This document shows, piece after piece, positions 10,151-20,600 of a stretch of DNA of 64,000 bases. The notes under the pieces were generated by a model that worked only from the letters and a program-made list of their open reading frames with translations, was not told the origin of the DNA and searched no databases. This DNA is from Nostoc sp. CHAB 5834 (GTDB lineage Bacteria; Cyanobacteriota; Cyanobacteriia; Cyanobacteriales; Nostocaceae): NCBI GenBank assembly GCA_020829485.1, contig JAIVFU010000017.1, forward strand, positions 42,686 through 106,685, in the 5' to 3' direction. A program made the translations under genes and the position numbers. Numbering within the stretch: the stretch's first letter is position 1; the number at the start of each line of letters is the position of its first letter.

Positions 10151-10181
10151 GGGGCAGGGGGCAGGGGGCAGGGGGCAGGGG
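10151..10181. repeat. GGGGGCA tandem repeat upstream of rimP
   Basis: Five runs of four or five G separated by CA form a strong quadruplex-type motif on the plus strand. It is part of a longer purine-rich repeat (10137-10196) related to 2638-2690. It lies between the 3' end of the next gene and the rimP operon promoter region. Confidence 0.85.
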
Positions 10182-10229
10182 ACAGAGGGGAAAGAGCTAA
10201 TTATTTTCCTTCTCCCCCTTGCTCCCTGC

Positions 10230-11648
10230 TTATCTTTTCACTACTGCTGGAACTGATACTTGTGTTCGTAACTGTCTGGTTTGCTCGATAATTTGGTCTA
10301 TATCTTCTTGGGACAAACGTTGGACGTAGTTGAGTTTGATTTCCTCTAAGAAGTCGAAAAGTAAACTCTGAATTTCTGAGAGTACGTGTTTTTCCTTTAT
10401 TTGAGATCCTAAGACTTTGCTAAAGGTTTCTACTAGTTGAGTGGTGAGTTTTGCGCCCACAGGGTCTTCAACAGCACTAACTAACGTTTTGTAAAGATTA
10501 GTTGTAATTTGAGTTGCCAGTTGTTCGCTTAACTGGGTTTGAGCCTGTCCCACGCCAGGGAGGTTCTGGAGGTTGCGGTAGACGGGGACTTGATGGAAGA
10601 CGGTTTCGATGTTGTGGCGCAAAATGGCTACGATCGCAGGTTGGATTTCGGGTAACACTTGGTAGACAATTGTCTTTACTAAAAGACCTGCGATCGCTTC
10701 CACTTCATTTACATTATTAATATCTATGTAGGGACGTAAATTTTCTTGTTGCAGTAGCCAGCGCGTTAACTCACCCTTCTGAATTGAACCCTGAACCTGA
10801 TTAATTACTCTCACCACTACAACTTCTGTGAGTTCTTCGGCAAAGTTGGCGACAATCCCCTGATGAATTTGCTTTCGCACTGGATGCAAATTCAACAACT
10901 GCGCTTGATCGAGGCGGACTACTACAGGTAAGATTCGCAGCCACCGCCAAAATGGCAGTAGTAAAAATAGGTCGTACCAACGCCACAATAATGCTTCAAA
11001 CCAGCTTAAGCCAGGATGTCGCCGTCTAATTAAGAAAGTGCGCCCTAGCAATTCTACACCAAATAAAATCACAAAGGGGAAGTCAATAATCCAGAAATTA
11101 TCAACAAAATCGCCATTTTCACCAATTTGGCGGAAGTAGTTAGAGGCAATTAAAGGGCGAATGCTCTCGTTAAAAAAATTAATTTGTTGTTCCCAGCCAT
11201 TTTGTGATAAGTAAGGCTGACTCCAAAAAGTGGCAAAGGACTGTTTTGCAGATTCATTACCGATGTGCGATCGCATCCGCTTTTTGATTTTTTCCAGAGT
11301 CCCACTCTTATTCACTCCCGCAAATGGGTTACTGTCAATCATCTCGTTACTAAGACGACTTATTTGTATTAGCCTGCTATTTACCTGAGAAGACTCTAAC
11401 CCTGTTTGCCTGACTTGTTCTTCTAATGCGTCTACTGTTTCTAGATAACTTTTTGTGTCTCGATGGGGTTCAATACCTTTTATTGGGTCATAAATCTGGA
11501 TAATTTGGGGGACTTTTCGCAAGTAGAAATCTCGCCAAGGTACGTAACTTAAATTAAACAAAACTAAACATAAATTTACGGTGGCAGTAATTGCCATAAT
11601 TCTTTCAAACCAAAGATTCCGCTTCTTAGAAGATTTTATATTTTTCAT
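10230..11648 (-). CDS. Conserved cyanobacterial membrane protein, unknown function
   Basis: This 472-residue protein is not assigned to a named family. A basic N-terminus (MKNIKSSKKRNLWFERI) precedes a hydrophobic segment at about 17-35. A second hydrophobic stretch lies near 178-200 (FWIIDFPFVILFGVELLGR) and a third near 218-235 (WRWYDLFLLLPFWRWLRIL). This spacing and the aromatic/arginine mix recall voltage-sensor-like or ion-channel membrane regions, but no selectivity filter is visible. The C-terminal 230 residues are soluble and helix-rich, with repeated TIVYQVLPEIQPAIV- and LYKTLVSAVEDP-type segments. It is monocistronic as far as can be seen. Confidence 0.75.
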   Translation of the reverse strand: MKNIKSSKKRNLWFERIMAITATVNLCLVLFNLSYVPWRDFYLRKVPQIIQIYDPIKGIEPHRDTKSYLETVDALEEQVRQTGLESSQVNSRLIQISRLSNEMIDSNPFAGVNKSGTLEKIKKRMRSHIGNESAKQSFATFWSQPYLSQNGWEQQINFFNESIRPLIASNYFRQIGENGDFVDNFWIIDFPFVILFGVELLGRTFLIRRRHPGLSWFEALLWRWYDLFLLLPFWRWLRILPVVVRLDQAQLLNLHPVRKQIHQGIVANFAEELTEVVVVRVINQVQGSIQKGELTRWLLQQENLRPYIDINNVNEVEAIAGLLVKTIVYQVLPEIQPAIVAILRHNIETVFHQVPVYRNLQNLPGVGQAQTQLSEQLATQITTNLYKTLVSAVEDPVGAKLTTQLVETFSKVLGSQIKEKHVLSEIQSLLFDFLEEIKLNYVQRLSQEDIDQIIEQTRQLRTQVSVPAVVKR

Positions 11649-12057
11649 GCTTTGTCATATATTATACATTTTCTAAATGTTTGGAATATAAGCTCTTTCA
11701 TTTATCCAAACAGAATTCAGTTGGGTATTTTGAACGAAGGTCAAAACCTGCTCCGTTCGAGCAGCATCTCCGATTACCCTGGCTCTAGCTTGACACAGGT
11801 GACAGATGTATGGACTACTGTAATTTAGTGTTGAAGGGGTGGATTCGATTCAAATGACGCTGTATCTCTGCTAATACAAGATACTTCTTTTGATGGATGA
11901 CACTAATTAGTTTTTGTAATCAAAGTTAAATTTGACAAAATAAATCACAAATTATTCAAAAAACATTAAAAAATCGCAAAAAAAGTTATTAAACGAACTT
12001 AAAATGCAGCTGTTAACATTTATAATCCTGCTGATTTAACTCAAAGGAGTTTTAAGT
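11649..12057. other. Divergent promoter region
   Basis: This 409-bp spacer separates two divergently transcribed genes. It is AT-rich from 11920 to 12030. AAAGGAG at 12042-12048 is the ribosome-binding site of the plus-strand gene. No other gene is seen. Confidence 0.55.
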
Positions 12058-12699
12058 ATGTGGTGTGGGTTTGGAAAATCAAGCGCGAACTTTGCTGTTA
12101 CTTGCCTGGTAACTGCCAGCGTCATAATTGCAGATACAGGTTTCGCAGCCCCTCAACGTAGCTATACCCCCCAGCAATTCCGTGCTGTGTTGCGAGGGTT
12201 AGGCTATAACGTCAAGGTAACAAATGGTGCTTTGACGGATGAGGAAACTAAAAAGGCAATTCGTGAATTTCAGACGGGTTATAAGCTAAAACCAGTTGAT
12301 GGGATAGCAGGGCCAAAAACCCAAGGTTTTGCTGCTAACATCATTCAAATTCTGCACACAAATTTGAATGCAGTAGTAAAGCCAAATCCTCCCCTCCCGC
12401 GCGATCATTTTTATGGTTCCCGCACGGAAGCAGTGGTGAAGGAGTATCAGAAAAAATATCAGTTGCAAGAAACTGGAGTTGCTAATTTAGCACTCCGCCA
12501 AAAGCTGAATGAAGAAGCAAAGACAGTCATCAGTCAGCCAACGGCTAAACCAACACCTACACCGACGGCTAAACCAACAGCTAAACCAACAGCTGCCCCA
12601 ACAGCTACCCCAACAGCTACACCAACAGCTACACCAACAGCTACCCCAACGGCTACCCCAACAGCTACACCAACAGCTACACCAACAACTACACCCTAA
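12058..12699 (+). CDS. Secreted peptidoglycan-binding protein with PTAT-repeat tail
   Basis: This 213-residue protein starts nine bases after AAAGGAG. Residues 1-31 look like a signal peptide (cleavage near GFAAP). A peptidoglycan-binding (PG_binding_1) domain occupies about 36-95: YTPQQFRAVLRGLGY, AIREFQTGYKL, DGIAGPKT. A second weaker PG-binding unit follows at about 100-150 (YGSRTEAVVKEYQKKYQL, ETGVANLALRQKL). From residue 160 the chain is a PTAxPT/PTAT repeat of about 50 residues, a likely extended spacer in the cell wall. No catalytic domain is attached. The tail is encoded by a near-perfect 12-bp tandem repeat, so length variation between strains is likely. Confidence 0.85.
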   Translation: MWCGFGKSSANFAVTCLVTASVIIADTGFAAPQRSYTPQQFRAVLRGLGYNVKVTNGALTDEETKKAIREFQTGYKLKPVDGIAGPKTQGFAANIIQILHTNLNAVVKPNPPLPRDHFYGSRTEAVVKEYQKKYQLQETGVANLALRQKLNEEAKTVISQPTAKPTPTPTAKPTAKPTAAPTATPTATPTATPTATPTATPTATPTATPTTTP

Positions 12700-12729
12700 T
12701 CGCCACCAAAAACTCTACCCCAAAACCTT

Positions 12730-13623
12730 TTAAGTCATTTGATTTGGTTCTTCTAAGGGTCTGCCCTTGGGTATAGGTAGAATTGGACGGGAGTCATTGT
12801 AAGGCATAGGAATGTACTGGACACTAGGTCGGCCTCCTTGTGGCTGTGGGTACAAATCCATGAGATCATAAATAGAATGGGGCAGTCCGACAGTTACGGG
12901 CAGCCCCATTTCTGTTGCTTCTTCTATAGTGATGGGATAGTCGTGGGTGACGCGCCCGGTTGTCAAGGCTTCGATAATCGATTCGATATTTTCTGGCAGA
13001 ACTTTTTGTTTAGGTATACTATCTTTTAGCAGAGTCCGTACAAACCTCTGTACCTGTTGAATTGCTTTGCGTGAAATATCGGCCATTATTAGAGTTTGGT
13101 CATCAATCTCACTAATGGGTTTATCTTCGACTACTTTTAAGATACTCGCTGCTGGGTAGTTACCCAATTGGGGATCAACTGGCCCTAATACAGCGTTAGC
13201 ATCCATAATAATTTCATCAGAGGCGATCGCCAGCATTGTACCGCCACTCATAGCATAATGGGGTACAAAAACTGTAACTTTTGCTTGGTGACGAATTAAG
13301 GCTCTGGCGATTTGTTCTGTAGCTAAAACCAAACCACCAGGAGTGTGCAAAATTAAGTCAATCGCCACATTTGGGGGTGTGAGGCGAATTGCTCGCAATA
13401 TTTGTTCTGAGTCTTCGATAGTAATGTAGCGAGATAAGGGAATTCCCAGGAAGCTAATGGACTCTTGACGGTGAATGAGCAAAATTACCCGACTTTTGCG
13501 TTCCTGCTGAAATTGCTGTAAAGCACGCAAGCGGCGATATTCAATTTGACGTTTTTGCCAAAGGGGTTGCAAAGAAGTCAGAAGCAGGAAAATCCAGAAT
13601 AAATCACCAATACCAAAGCCCAT
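12730..13623 (-). CDS. Membrane-anchored Clp-fold serine protease (SDH/ClpP class)
   Basis: The start at 13623 (MGFGIGDLFWIFLLLTSLQP) is chosen because it opens with the membrane anchor; an in-frame start 48 bases upstream is possible. The 297-residue protein has one N-terminal transmembrane helix and a crotonase/ClpP-fold domain. Family marks are DLILHTPGGLVLATEQIARAL and the nucleophile motif HYAMSGGTMLAIASDEIIMD, followed by AVLGPVDPQLG. This is the SDH_sah/'periplasmic serine protease, ClpP class' group, related to SppA-type peptidases. The C-terminal 40 residues are Pro-rich. Substrates are unknown. It converges with the peptidoglycan-binding gene (30-bp gap). Confidence 0.88.
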   Translation of the reverse strand: MGFGIGDLFWIFLLLTSLQPLWQKRQIEYRRLRALQQFQQERKSRVILLIHRQESISFLGIPLSRYITIEDSEQILRAIRLTPPNVAIDLILHTPGGLVLATEQIARALIRHQAKVTVFVPHYAMSGGTMLAIASDEIIMDANAVLGPVDPQLGNYPAASILKVVEDKPISEIDDQTLIMADISRKAIQQVQRFVRTLLKDSIPKQKVLPENIESIIEALTTGRVTHDYPITIEEATEMGLPVTVGLPHSIYDLMDLYPQPQGGRPSVQYIPMPYNDSRPILPIPKGRPLEEPNQMT

Positions 13624-13766
13624 AAATATTAATTCTTGTTCAAAAATAACGGTTGCCGTCATTATTGTCACAAATTTGGGGCGATCGCATTTCTATCTGT
13701 AGGTTTAAAAATCACTAACCACACTAAGCAAAAATATGTATCGGCTCAATAAGTAGGGGGAGGAGA

Positions 13767-13886
13767 ATGGGCGCTCGTTTAAAGGTATTCCTCACTCGTG
13801 AGCAAGACAAAACTTTTATTCCAGGAGAATACTTTAATATGAAGCGATTGACATTATGTGCTTCGTTGTTAGCTATTGTTGGATAG
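13767..13886 (+). pseudogene. IS630 transposase N-terminal remnant running into a signal-peptide fragment
   Basis: A 39-codon frame starts at ATG 13767 after AGGAG. Residues 1-17 (MGARLKVFLTREQDKTF) match the usual N-terminus of cyanobacterial IS630-family transposases. From residue 25 the same frame reads MKRLTLCASLLAIVG and stops. This second part has its own AGGAG upstream and looks like the start of an exported protein. Both appear to be gene stubs joined by a deletion. Confidence 0.5.
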
Positions 13887-13988
13887 CAAATTGACCTGAT
13901 TATGCATTTTCCTTACGCATTACTTTTAAGAATATTTTGACTACTTTCTTCCACGTCATCCTCAACGGTATAAATCATAAATTATCTA

Positions 13989-15875
13989 TTATCCCCGTCG
14001 CCAAATCTTGATAGTATCGTCATCACTACCACTAACTAGGGTTTGACCATCGGGAGTGAAGGCGACGCATCGAACATAACTGGAATGCCCTGTAAGTGTA
14101 TTGATTTCTGTGCCACTGTGAACGTGCCACAGTTTGATAGTGTTGTCCCAACTGCCACTAGCGAGAAATTGCCCATCATGGCTAAAAGCAACTGACCAAA
14201 CTGAATCAGAATGACCAATGAGAGTACGAATTTCTCTGCCTGTATTTACATGCCACAGTTTAATTGTGTTGTCACCACTGCCACTGGCGATAATTTCCCC
14301 ATCTTTGCTGAAGGCGATACAGTTGACGAAGAAGGAATGGCCTAATAATGTGCAAATGTTTCTACCTGTATATACTTGCCATAATTTGATGGTGTAATCA
14401 GTACTGCCACTAGCCACAAGCTGCCTATCCTTGCTATTCGTTGCAGGCGTTCTTGGAGAGTAGGCGACTGAGGAAACTGAGTCAGAATGGCCTATGAGAG
14501 TTTGGGTTTCTATGCCTGTGTTTACCTGCCACAGTTTAATTGTGCAGTCAACACTACCACTAGCCACAAATTTGCCATCTGGACTAAAGGCAACAGAATT
14601 CACCCAATTAGTATGACCCTGGAGAGTACGAATTTCTTTGCCTGTGTTTACATCCCACAATTTGATGGTGTTATCCCAACTACCGCTAGCTAAGATTCCC
14701 CGGTTCTGGTCTGCAACTGGCGCAGATTTGCCAGATTCCCCTTGATAAGAAAGGTTTGGAGAGATTGGGCTAAAGGCGACGGAATGAACCATACTGGAAT
14801 GGCCAGAAGACCAACGACCCAGTTGACGCACTAGCTTGCCAGTACCCAGTTGCCAAAGTTTAATAGTATGGTCATTACTGCCGCTAGCAATCAATTGCTC
14901 GTCTGAGCTAATGGCGATCGCATGAACCATACTAGAATGACCTTTGAGGGTCTGTACACATTGCCACTTTTGTTGACCTAATACAAGTGGAGGTGGTTTA
15001 AGTTTAGGCGTTATTACCAAGTTAGATGATATTGATGCAATCTTATAGCCAGTATCAGTGCCCAATAAATCTAACCACTCCTGCACAGATTGGGGACGAT
15101 AGGTTGACTCCAAATCCATGCCGCACATAATAGCCTGATTCACCCTGTCGCTGATTTTAGAATTAAAATATTGTGGTGGCTCTAAATTAATATTGTGACG
15201 TCTATCATCTGCACTCGTCGGTATAACTGCGGTAAGTAAATTATACAGAGTAGCAGCTAAGGCGTAGATATCAATATATTCTCCGCGTGGCGCTTCTGAT
15301 TCATACTGCTCAGGTGGTGCAAAACCAGGAGTACGATATACTGTGTGCCTTTGAATCATATTGGGAATAAATTCTCTAGCGATACCAAAATCTATCAGCA
15401 CTGCTTCTGATTTATCAATGCGGATCATAATATTACGTGGTTTGAGATCCCGATGCAGCAGCCCTTTAGAGTGAATTAGCGTCAAAGCATCCCCAATTTG
15501 CCTGATATACAGTAGCGCTTCTGCTTCTGATAGAATCCCCATCCGTCTCACGCGCTGTCCTAAGTCTTCGCCTTCGATGTACTCCATCACCATGCAGGGC
15601 AAATTTCCCTCCTCAAAGATGGTTTCTATCTGTACTATATGAGGATGGTGACACACAGCCAGCCGAACTACTTCATCACGGAAGTCTTGCCGTAACTTGT
15701 TTCGGTGGAGTATCCAAGCAGGGTGATTCAGGATTTCTTCTTTGAGAGTTTTAATCACTCGCAGTTGATTCCGTTGATTTCTGGCAAGATAAGTAATGCC
15801 AATTCCGCCTTCGCCTAGTTGGCTTTCAATAATGTAGCGTCCACCGAATAAAGACTTTCCTGCATTCCACACCAT
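13989..15875 (-). CDS. Ser/Thr protein kinase with WD40 propeller
   Basis: This 628-residue protein has a Hanks-type kinase domain (about 13-270) joined to seven WD40 repeats (about 305-628). Kinase motifs are complete: glycine loop [14 protein letters not shown] lysine at 42, HRDLKPRN at 141-148, DFG at 162-164 and an APPEQYES activation segment. The seven WD repeats each end in IKLW or IKIW with GHSxxV starts, enough for one closed propeller. Repeat 2 carries an extra loop ([18 protein letters not shown]) and repeat 4 another ([12 protein letters not shown]). No membrane helix is seen, so the protein is probably cytosolic. Such STK-WD40 proteins are common in Nostocales; substrates are unknown. 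A haem-domain sensor protein is divergently transcribed next door. Confidence 0.95.
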   Translation of the reverse strand: MVWNAGKSLFGGRYIIESQLGEGGIGITYLARNQRNQLRVIKTLKEEILNHPAWILHRNKLRQDFRDEVVRLAVCHHPHIVQIETIFEEGNLPCMVMEYIEGEDLGQRVRRMGILSEAEALLYIRQIGDALTLIHSKGLLHRDLKPRNIMIRIDKSEAVLIDFGIAREFIPNMIQRHTVYRTPGFAPPEQYESEAPRGEYIDIYALAATLYNLLTAVIPTSADDRRHNINLEPPQYFNSKISDRVNQAIMCGMDLESTYRPQSVQEWLDLLGTDTGYKIASISSNLVITPKLKPPPLVLGQQKWQCVQTLKGHSSMVHAIAISSDEQLIASGSNDHTIKLWQLGTGKLVRQLGRWSSGHSSMVHSVAFSPISPNLSYQGESGKSAPVADQNRGILASGSWDNTIKLWDVNTGKEIRTLQGHTNWVNSVAFSPDGKFVASGSVDCTIKLWQVNTGIETQTLIGHSDSVSSVAYSPRTPATNSKDRQLVASGSTDYTIKLWQVYTGRNICTLLGHSFFVNCIAFSKDGEIIASGSGDNTIKLWHVNTGREIRTLIGHSDSVWSVAFSHDGQFLASGSWDNTIKLWHVHSGTEINTLTGHSSYVRCVAFTPDGQTLVSGSDDDTIKIWRRG

Positions 15876-16163
15876 TAGTAATATTTGACAATTCCTGGTA
15901 TTTATTTTGGCACGGTATTCAGTTCAGTCAACACGAATTTTTGGAAACTCAATTTTGTTTTGCTGTTGTAGCTTTTTGAATTACTTACTTAGAGAACATT
16001 TTCATTAACCTCAATAATTACTAATATAGAGTTGGGTATACCTAATAGTTTTAGCTAAACTATACCTTTACACCAAAATTTTATTTTATTGTTCATGCTA
16101 AAGTAAACGATGACTTTAGCGATATTTGGTCATAATAATTTGACTTATAGGTAATGTGAAATT

Positions 16164-17072
16164 ATGCTAAAGAATCTGAACCTGAAACAAAAGTTTACAA
16201 TTTTGCTACTGGTAATTCTGACATTCGGTTTGAGCTTGAGTGGATTTGCTCTTTCTTCTCTGCTTAGAGAGAATGCTAAACAAGATATTAGCTCAACAGG
16301 TCTTATGCTCATGCAAACCATGAGTTCTATTCGTAAATACACCAATACTCAAGTTAATCCAGAGCTAGCTGATAAATTAGACACTGAATTTTTGCCGCAA
16401 AGTGTGCCTGCATATTCAGCAAGGGAGGTATTTGATATTTTACGGAAAACACCAGACTACCGTGACTTCTTTTATAAAGAAGCAACTCTCAATCCTACAA
16501 ATCTTCGGGATAAGGCTGACGGTTTTGAGACGGAAATTGTAGAAAGGTTCAGAAATAAATCAGACCTTAAAGAACTGAGTGGATTTCGCTCAATTCCTGG
16601 TGGCGATATCTTTTATATTGCTCGTCCCTTACCAGTTTCTGAACAAAGTTGTTTGGTCTGTCATAGTGTACCCGAAGCTGCACCTCCAAGTATGATTAAT
16701 CTTTATGGTACAGCTAATGGATTTGGCTGGAAGCTGAATGAAATTGTCGGCGCTCAGATTATTACAGTACCAGCAAATAACGTTATCAACAAAGCCCATC
16801 AGTCTTCCTTAGTAATTATTCTAATTGTATCAACTATTTTTATAGCTACTATCCTGTTAGTAAACTTTTTCTTGAATCGACAAGTTGTTATGCCTCTCAA
16901 ACGCATGACTCGCATCGCCGAAGAAGTTAGTACTGGACATATGGATGTTGAATTCGAGCAGATGTCTAATGATGAAATCGGTAATTTAGCTAAAGCCTTT
17001 AAACGGATGCAGTTAAGTTTAGAAATGGCAATGAAAAGAATCAAACGCACTCAGGGAAGTATAGGGGACTAA
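16164..17072 (+). CDS. Tll0287-like (DUF3365) haem domain plus HAMP membrane protein
   Basis: This 302-residue protein has a transmembrane helix at about 11-34, an extracytoplasmic DUF3365/Tll0287-like domain (about 40-205) and a second helix at about 215-238. A HAMP domain (about 240-292) follows. The domain contains a c-type haem attachment motif, C163-L-V-C166-H167. Tll0287 is a structurally known c-type haem protein with a proposed redox or signalling role. The chain stops right after HAMP (KRIKRTQGSIGD), so no kinase, GGDEF or methyl-accepting output is attached. The neighbouring divergent STK-WD40 gene might act downstream, but that is inference from position only. Start ATG 16164 fits the membrane anchor. 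Confidence 0.88.
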   Translation: MLKNLNLKQKFTILLLVILTFGLSLSGFALSSLLRENAKQDISSTGLMLMQTMSSIRKYTNTQVNPELADKLDTEFLPQSVPAYSAREVFDILRKTPDYRDFFYKEATLNPTNLRDKADGFETEIVERFRNKSDLKELSGFRSIPGGDIFYIARPLPVSEQSCLVCHSVPEAAPPSMINLYGTANGFGWKLNEIVGAQIITVPANNVINKAHQSSLVIILIVSTIFIATILLVNFFLNRQVVMPLKRMTRIAEEVSTGHMDVEFEQMSNDEIGNLAKAFKRMQLSLEMAMKRIKRTQGSIGD

Positions 17073-17093
17073 AATAATTCGTAATTTGTAATG

Positions 17094-17158
17094 ACGCTCG
17101 TTCCGACGCTCCGCTATCGGTAACGCTTCTCTAAGAGAGGGTACGCGAAGGCTAACAT
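17094..17158. repeat. Small dispersed repeat, Nostoc type
   Basis: The segment contains GACGCTCCGCTATCGGTAAC and GGTACGCGAAGGCTAAC words. They resemble the units at 22465-22534, 37377-37432 (inside aroB) and 58501-58557. It is noncoding here. Confidence 0.6.
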
Positions 17159-17198
17159 AATTTGTAATTCAGTTGAACCACAAAACTAGCTGCGCTTA

Positions 17199-17463
17199 GA
17201 GGATGTCTGAAAAGTAAGAAAACCCACGTAACGGTATCCTATCATTAGAAAAAATACTTAAGTATCACAGCGTTACGAGAGGTATGACTCCATCGTACCC
17301 AAGTAACTTGACTTCGGAGCGTCTGATTGATAGCTTGGGTTTGGTAATAATTGTTGTGTTCACTGCCGCAAACGTCAGTGAACAAGCAGAAGCCAAACAA
17401 GTGTTGTTTAAACTCAATCAAGTACGCGTTACTGCTATATTTGCTTTTGAGCGCCCCCAATGA
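17199..17463 (+). pseudogene. IS5-type transposase remnant with internal deletion
   Basis: A 59-codon frame (17284-17463) begins MTPSYPSNLTSERL, the typical N-terminus of IS5-family transposases in Nostoc. It jumps directly to DSLGLVIIVVFTAANVSEQA and KQVLFKLNQVR, the segment after the catalytic-domain DSxxVK/K-G region. More than 100 residues are therefore missing in frame, including catalytic aspartates. The left boundary GAGGATGTCTGAAAAGT at 17199 is the element's inverted repeat, preceded by TTA. The same terminal repeat bounds the MITEs at 34589 and 46789. No right end is found nearby. Confidence 0.7.
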
Positions 17464-17642
17464 AATCTCGTGCTTGTGCTAACTCTATCAGTATTGTGTT
17501 TTCTCTGAACCACGATTCTCCTTCCCCTCTCTGCGTTCTCCGTGCCTCTGTGGTTCGATAATCCCTAATTTCCCCCTACCCTCTTGCGAATTTTTGATTA
17601 GTTGATACACTTGTTCTTCATTAGCCCAGTGAACCAGCGCCT

Positions 17643-20600
17643 ATGGTGCATATCAAGCGCGTGGAACTTACGAACTTCAAATCCTTCGGTGGCACAACCT
17701 CAGTCCCTTTGCTACCGGGATGTACTGTCATATCTGGGCCAAATGGTTCGGGTAAATCTAATATTCTAGATGCACTGCTATTTTGCCTCGGACTCTCCAG
17801 TTCTAAGGGAATGCGAGCCGATCGCCTCCCAGATTTGGTAAATAACACCCAAACCTCTAAAGGACGCGCTTCTATTGAGGCTAGCGTCACAGTGACGTTT
17901 GATTTGTCAGGAGAGAACTCACCCAAAGCCGCAAAGGCGCAGAGTGAGAAAGGCACAGAAGAAGATCAAGAGAATTCCCACTCCCCACTCCCCACTGCCC
18001 ACTCCCCAACTGAGTGGAGTGTCACTAGAAGGCTGCGAGTCACTCACCAAGGAAGTTACACATCGAATTACTATATCAATGGTGTACCTTGCACGCTGAC
18101 AGAATTGCATGAGGAACTAAGTAATCTGCGGGTTTATCCTGAAGGTTACAACGTGGTGCTGCAAGGGGATGTCACCAGCATTATCTCGATGAATGCGCGG
18201 GAACGGCGGGAAATTATTGATGAATTGGCGGGGGTGGCGGCGTTCGATCGCAAAATCATCCAAGCTAAATCAACTTTAGATGAGGTAAAGGAAAAAGAAG
18301 ATAGTTGTCGGATTATTGAGACAGAATTAACAGCACAACGCGATCGCCTTTCCCAAGATCGGGCTAAAGCTGAGAAATATCAAAAACTCCGCACAGAATT
18401 TCTAGCTAAACAATCTTGGGAAGCTGTTTTATCATGGCGATCGCTACAAGCACAACAAGAAAAGTTAGTTCACGAAATTCAAACAGGCGATCGCAATTCT
18501 ACTGAACTCACTACCCAACTCACAAACCTAAATTCCCAAATCGTCCAAAAAACTGCTGAACTTGAACAACTCAACGCCCACGTCAAAGCATTGGGAGAAG
18601 ATGAACTTTTGGCAGTACAATCTACCCTCGCCACCCAAGAAGCAGAACGAAAACAACTCCAGCGTCAGCTAACGGAATTACAAACGACTTCCCAAGAAAC
18701 CGCCAAACGTCTAACTCAAACTCAGCAAGAAATTCAAAAACACCGTCTTTCCCTAGAAGAAATTGCCGAAACCCAAATTGTAGAGATGCGATTCATCGCG
18801 TCTTCCCAGCACCAAAGAAATGAAGCCCACCAATCTCTAGAAACCTCCCGCGAAGCCGCCGCAGAAATCGCCTCGGCTTCAGAAGCGTGGGTGCAGCAAC
18901 AAACTGCATTCAACCGTCAAATTGAAACTCTGCTGCAAACTCTAGAACCGCAACGCACAGAAAAAGCACAACTCACAGAACGCAATAATCAGTTACAGCA
19001 GTTAATTTCAGAGCAAACCCAGTTAATTGAACGCGACGAACCGCTATTAGCCCAAAAACAAACTGAGTGTAATCAAATTGAAACGGAATTTAACGCCTCT
19101 AGCGAACCCATCCAAAATTTAGCCCAAAATCTCTCAGCCACAGAACAAGAACTGCAAATCCAACAGGAAACTCAAAAACGCTTACTTTTTGAACAACGGG
19201 AAAAACAACGCCAGTTGGATAAAATAGAGGCGCAAGCGCAAGCACAGCAAGAAGTCCAAGGAACCCAAGCGAGTAAAGTCATTTTACAATCGGGAATGCC
19301 TGGACTTTGTGGCTTAGTTGTGCAGTTAGGAAAAGTGGAACCACGCCATCAGCTAGCTTTAGAAATGGCAGCCGGTGGACGTTTGGGACATATTGTAGTA
19401 GAAGATGACAGCATCGCCGCCGCAGGGATTGAATTGCTCAAACAGAAGCGTGCAGGGAGAGCGACTTTTTTACCCCTGAATAAAATTCACGCTCCCAAAT
19501 TTACTCAAGATGCAACGCTACGTTTTGCTAACGGTTACGTTAATTATGCTGTTAACTTAGTCGATTGCGATCGCCGTTACAAAGATGTATTTAGCTATGT
19601 TTTCGGTAACACGGTGGTATTCGCCAACCTTGAGTCGGCGCGGAAAAACTTAGGATTGTATCGCATCGTCACCTTAGACGGTGAACTCTTAGAAACCAGT
19701 GGTGCAATGACTGGTGGTAGTAACAGCAATCGTTCAGCCTTGCGGTTTGGCAATGCCGAAGCGGCAGAATCTGATGAAGCGATCGCTTTAAAAAGTCGCT
19801 TGCTGGATATTGAGCGAGTTTTAGAGCGTTGTACTGAAGCGATCGCTACTTTGTCAGCCAGAACCAAAAAACTCACCCAAGAACTCACAGAAGCGCGTCA
19901 GACGCGGCGCGAACAGCAGTTGCAATTGGAACAGTTGCAGAAAGATATTAAGAATTTAACAATGCAATTAGAGGGGACGCGATCGCAACTCGCCCAAAAC
20001 AGCGAAAAGTTAGCCATTGCTCAATCCAGATTGGAAATTTTAGATCGGGAATTACCTGGGCAAGAAAATCAGTTGCAACAATTGCGACACGCTTTAGCAG
20101 AGTTGGAAGCATCCCAAACCCCCAGCGAATGGCAACAAATCCAGGCAACCATTAAAATTCAAGAGCAACAATTGCAACAACGAGAGACAGCGTTACGCGA
20201 AGCCGAACAAAGATTAAAAAATTTAGAAAATCAGCAACAACGTTTACAAGAAAAAATCCAAGAAGCAGAAACGCGAATCACCGAATACGAAACCCAACAA
20301 ACCTCTTGTAGAGACGCGATTCATCGCGTCTTGAGCCAAACCACAACGATAGACAACCAAATCACCCAAACCCGTTTATCGTTAAATCAAATGGAGCAAA
20401 ATTTGGGAGAAGAAAAACAAAAACGCGACGCTACAGAACAAGAAGTGCGATCGCACCTTTTGCGCCAACAACAATTGCAATGGGAAATCCAAAAACTCCA
20501 AGAAACCCAAGAGAAGCGCCGCGAAGAACTAATTGCATTACAAAGCCAGTTGCGGGATGTGGGAGCAGAATTACCAAATCCTTTGCCGGAAGTTCCAGAT

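Noticed and set aside
12509..12733. A Gln/Leu-rich frame overlapping the PTAT tail
   Set aside because: It is the shifted reading of the 12-bp tandem repeat of the peptidoglycan-binding protein and has no start signal.
17245..17460. A 71-codon minus-strand frame at the IS5-type remnant
   Set aside because: The plus strand reads recognisable transposase segments; the minus frame is its shadow.
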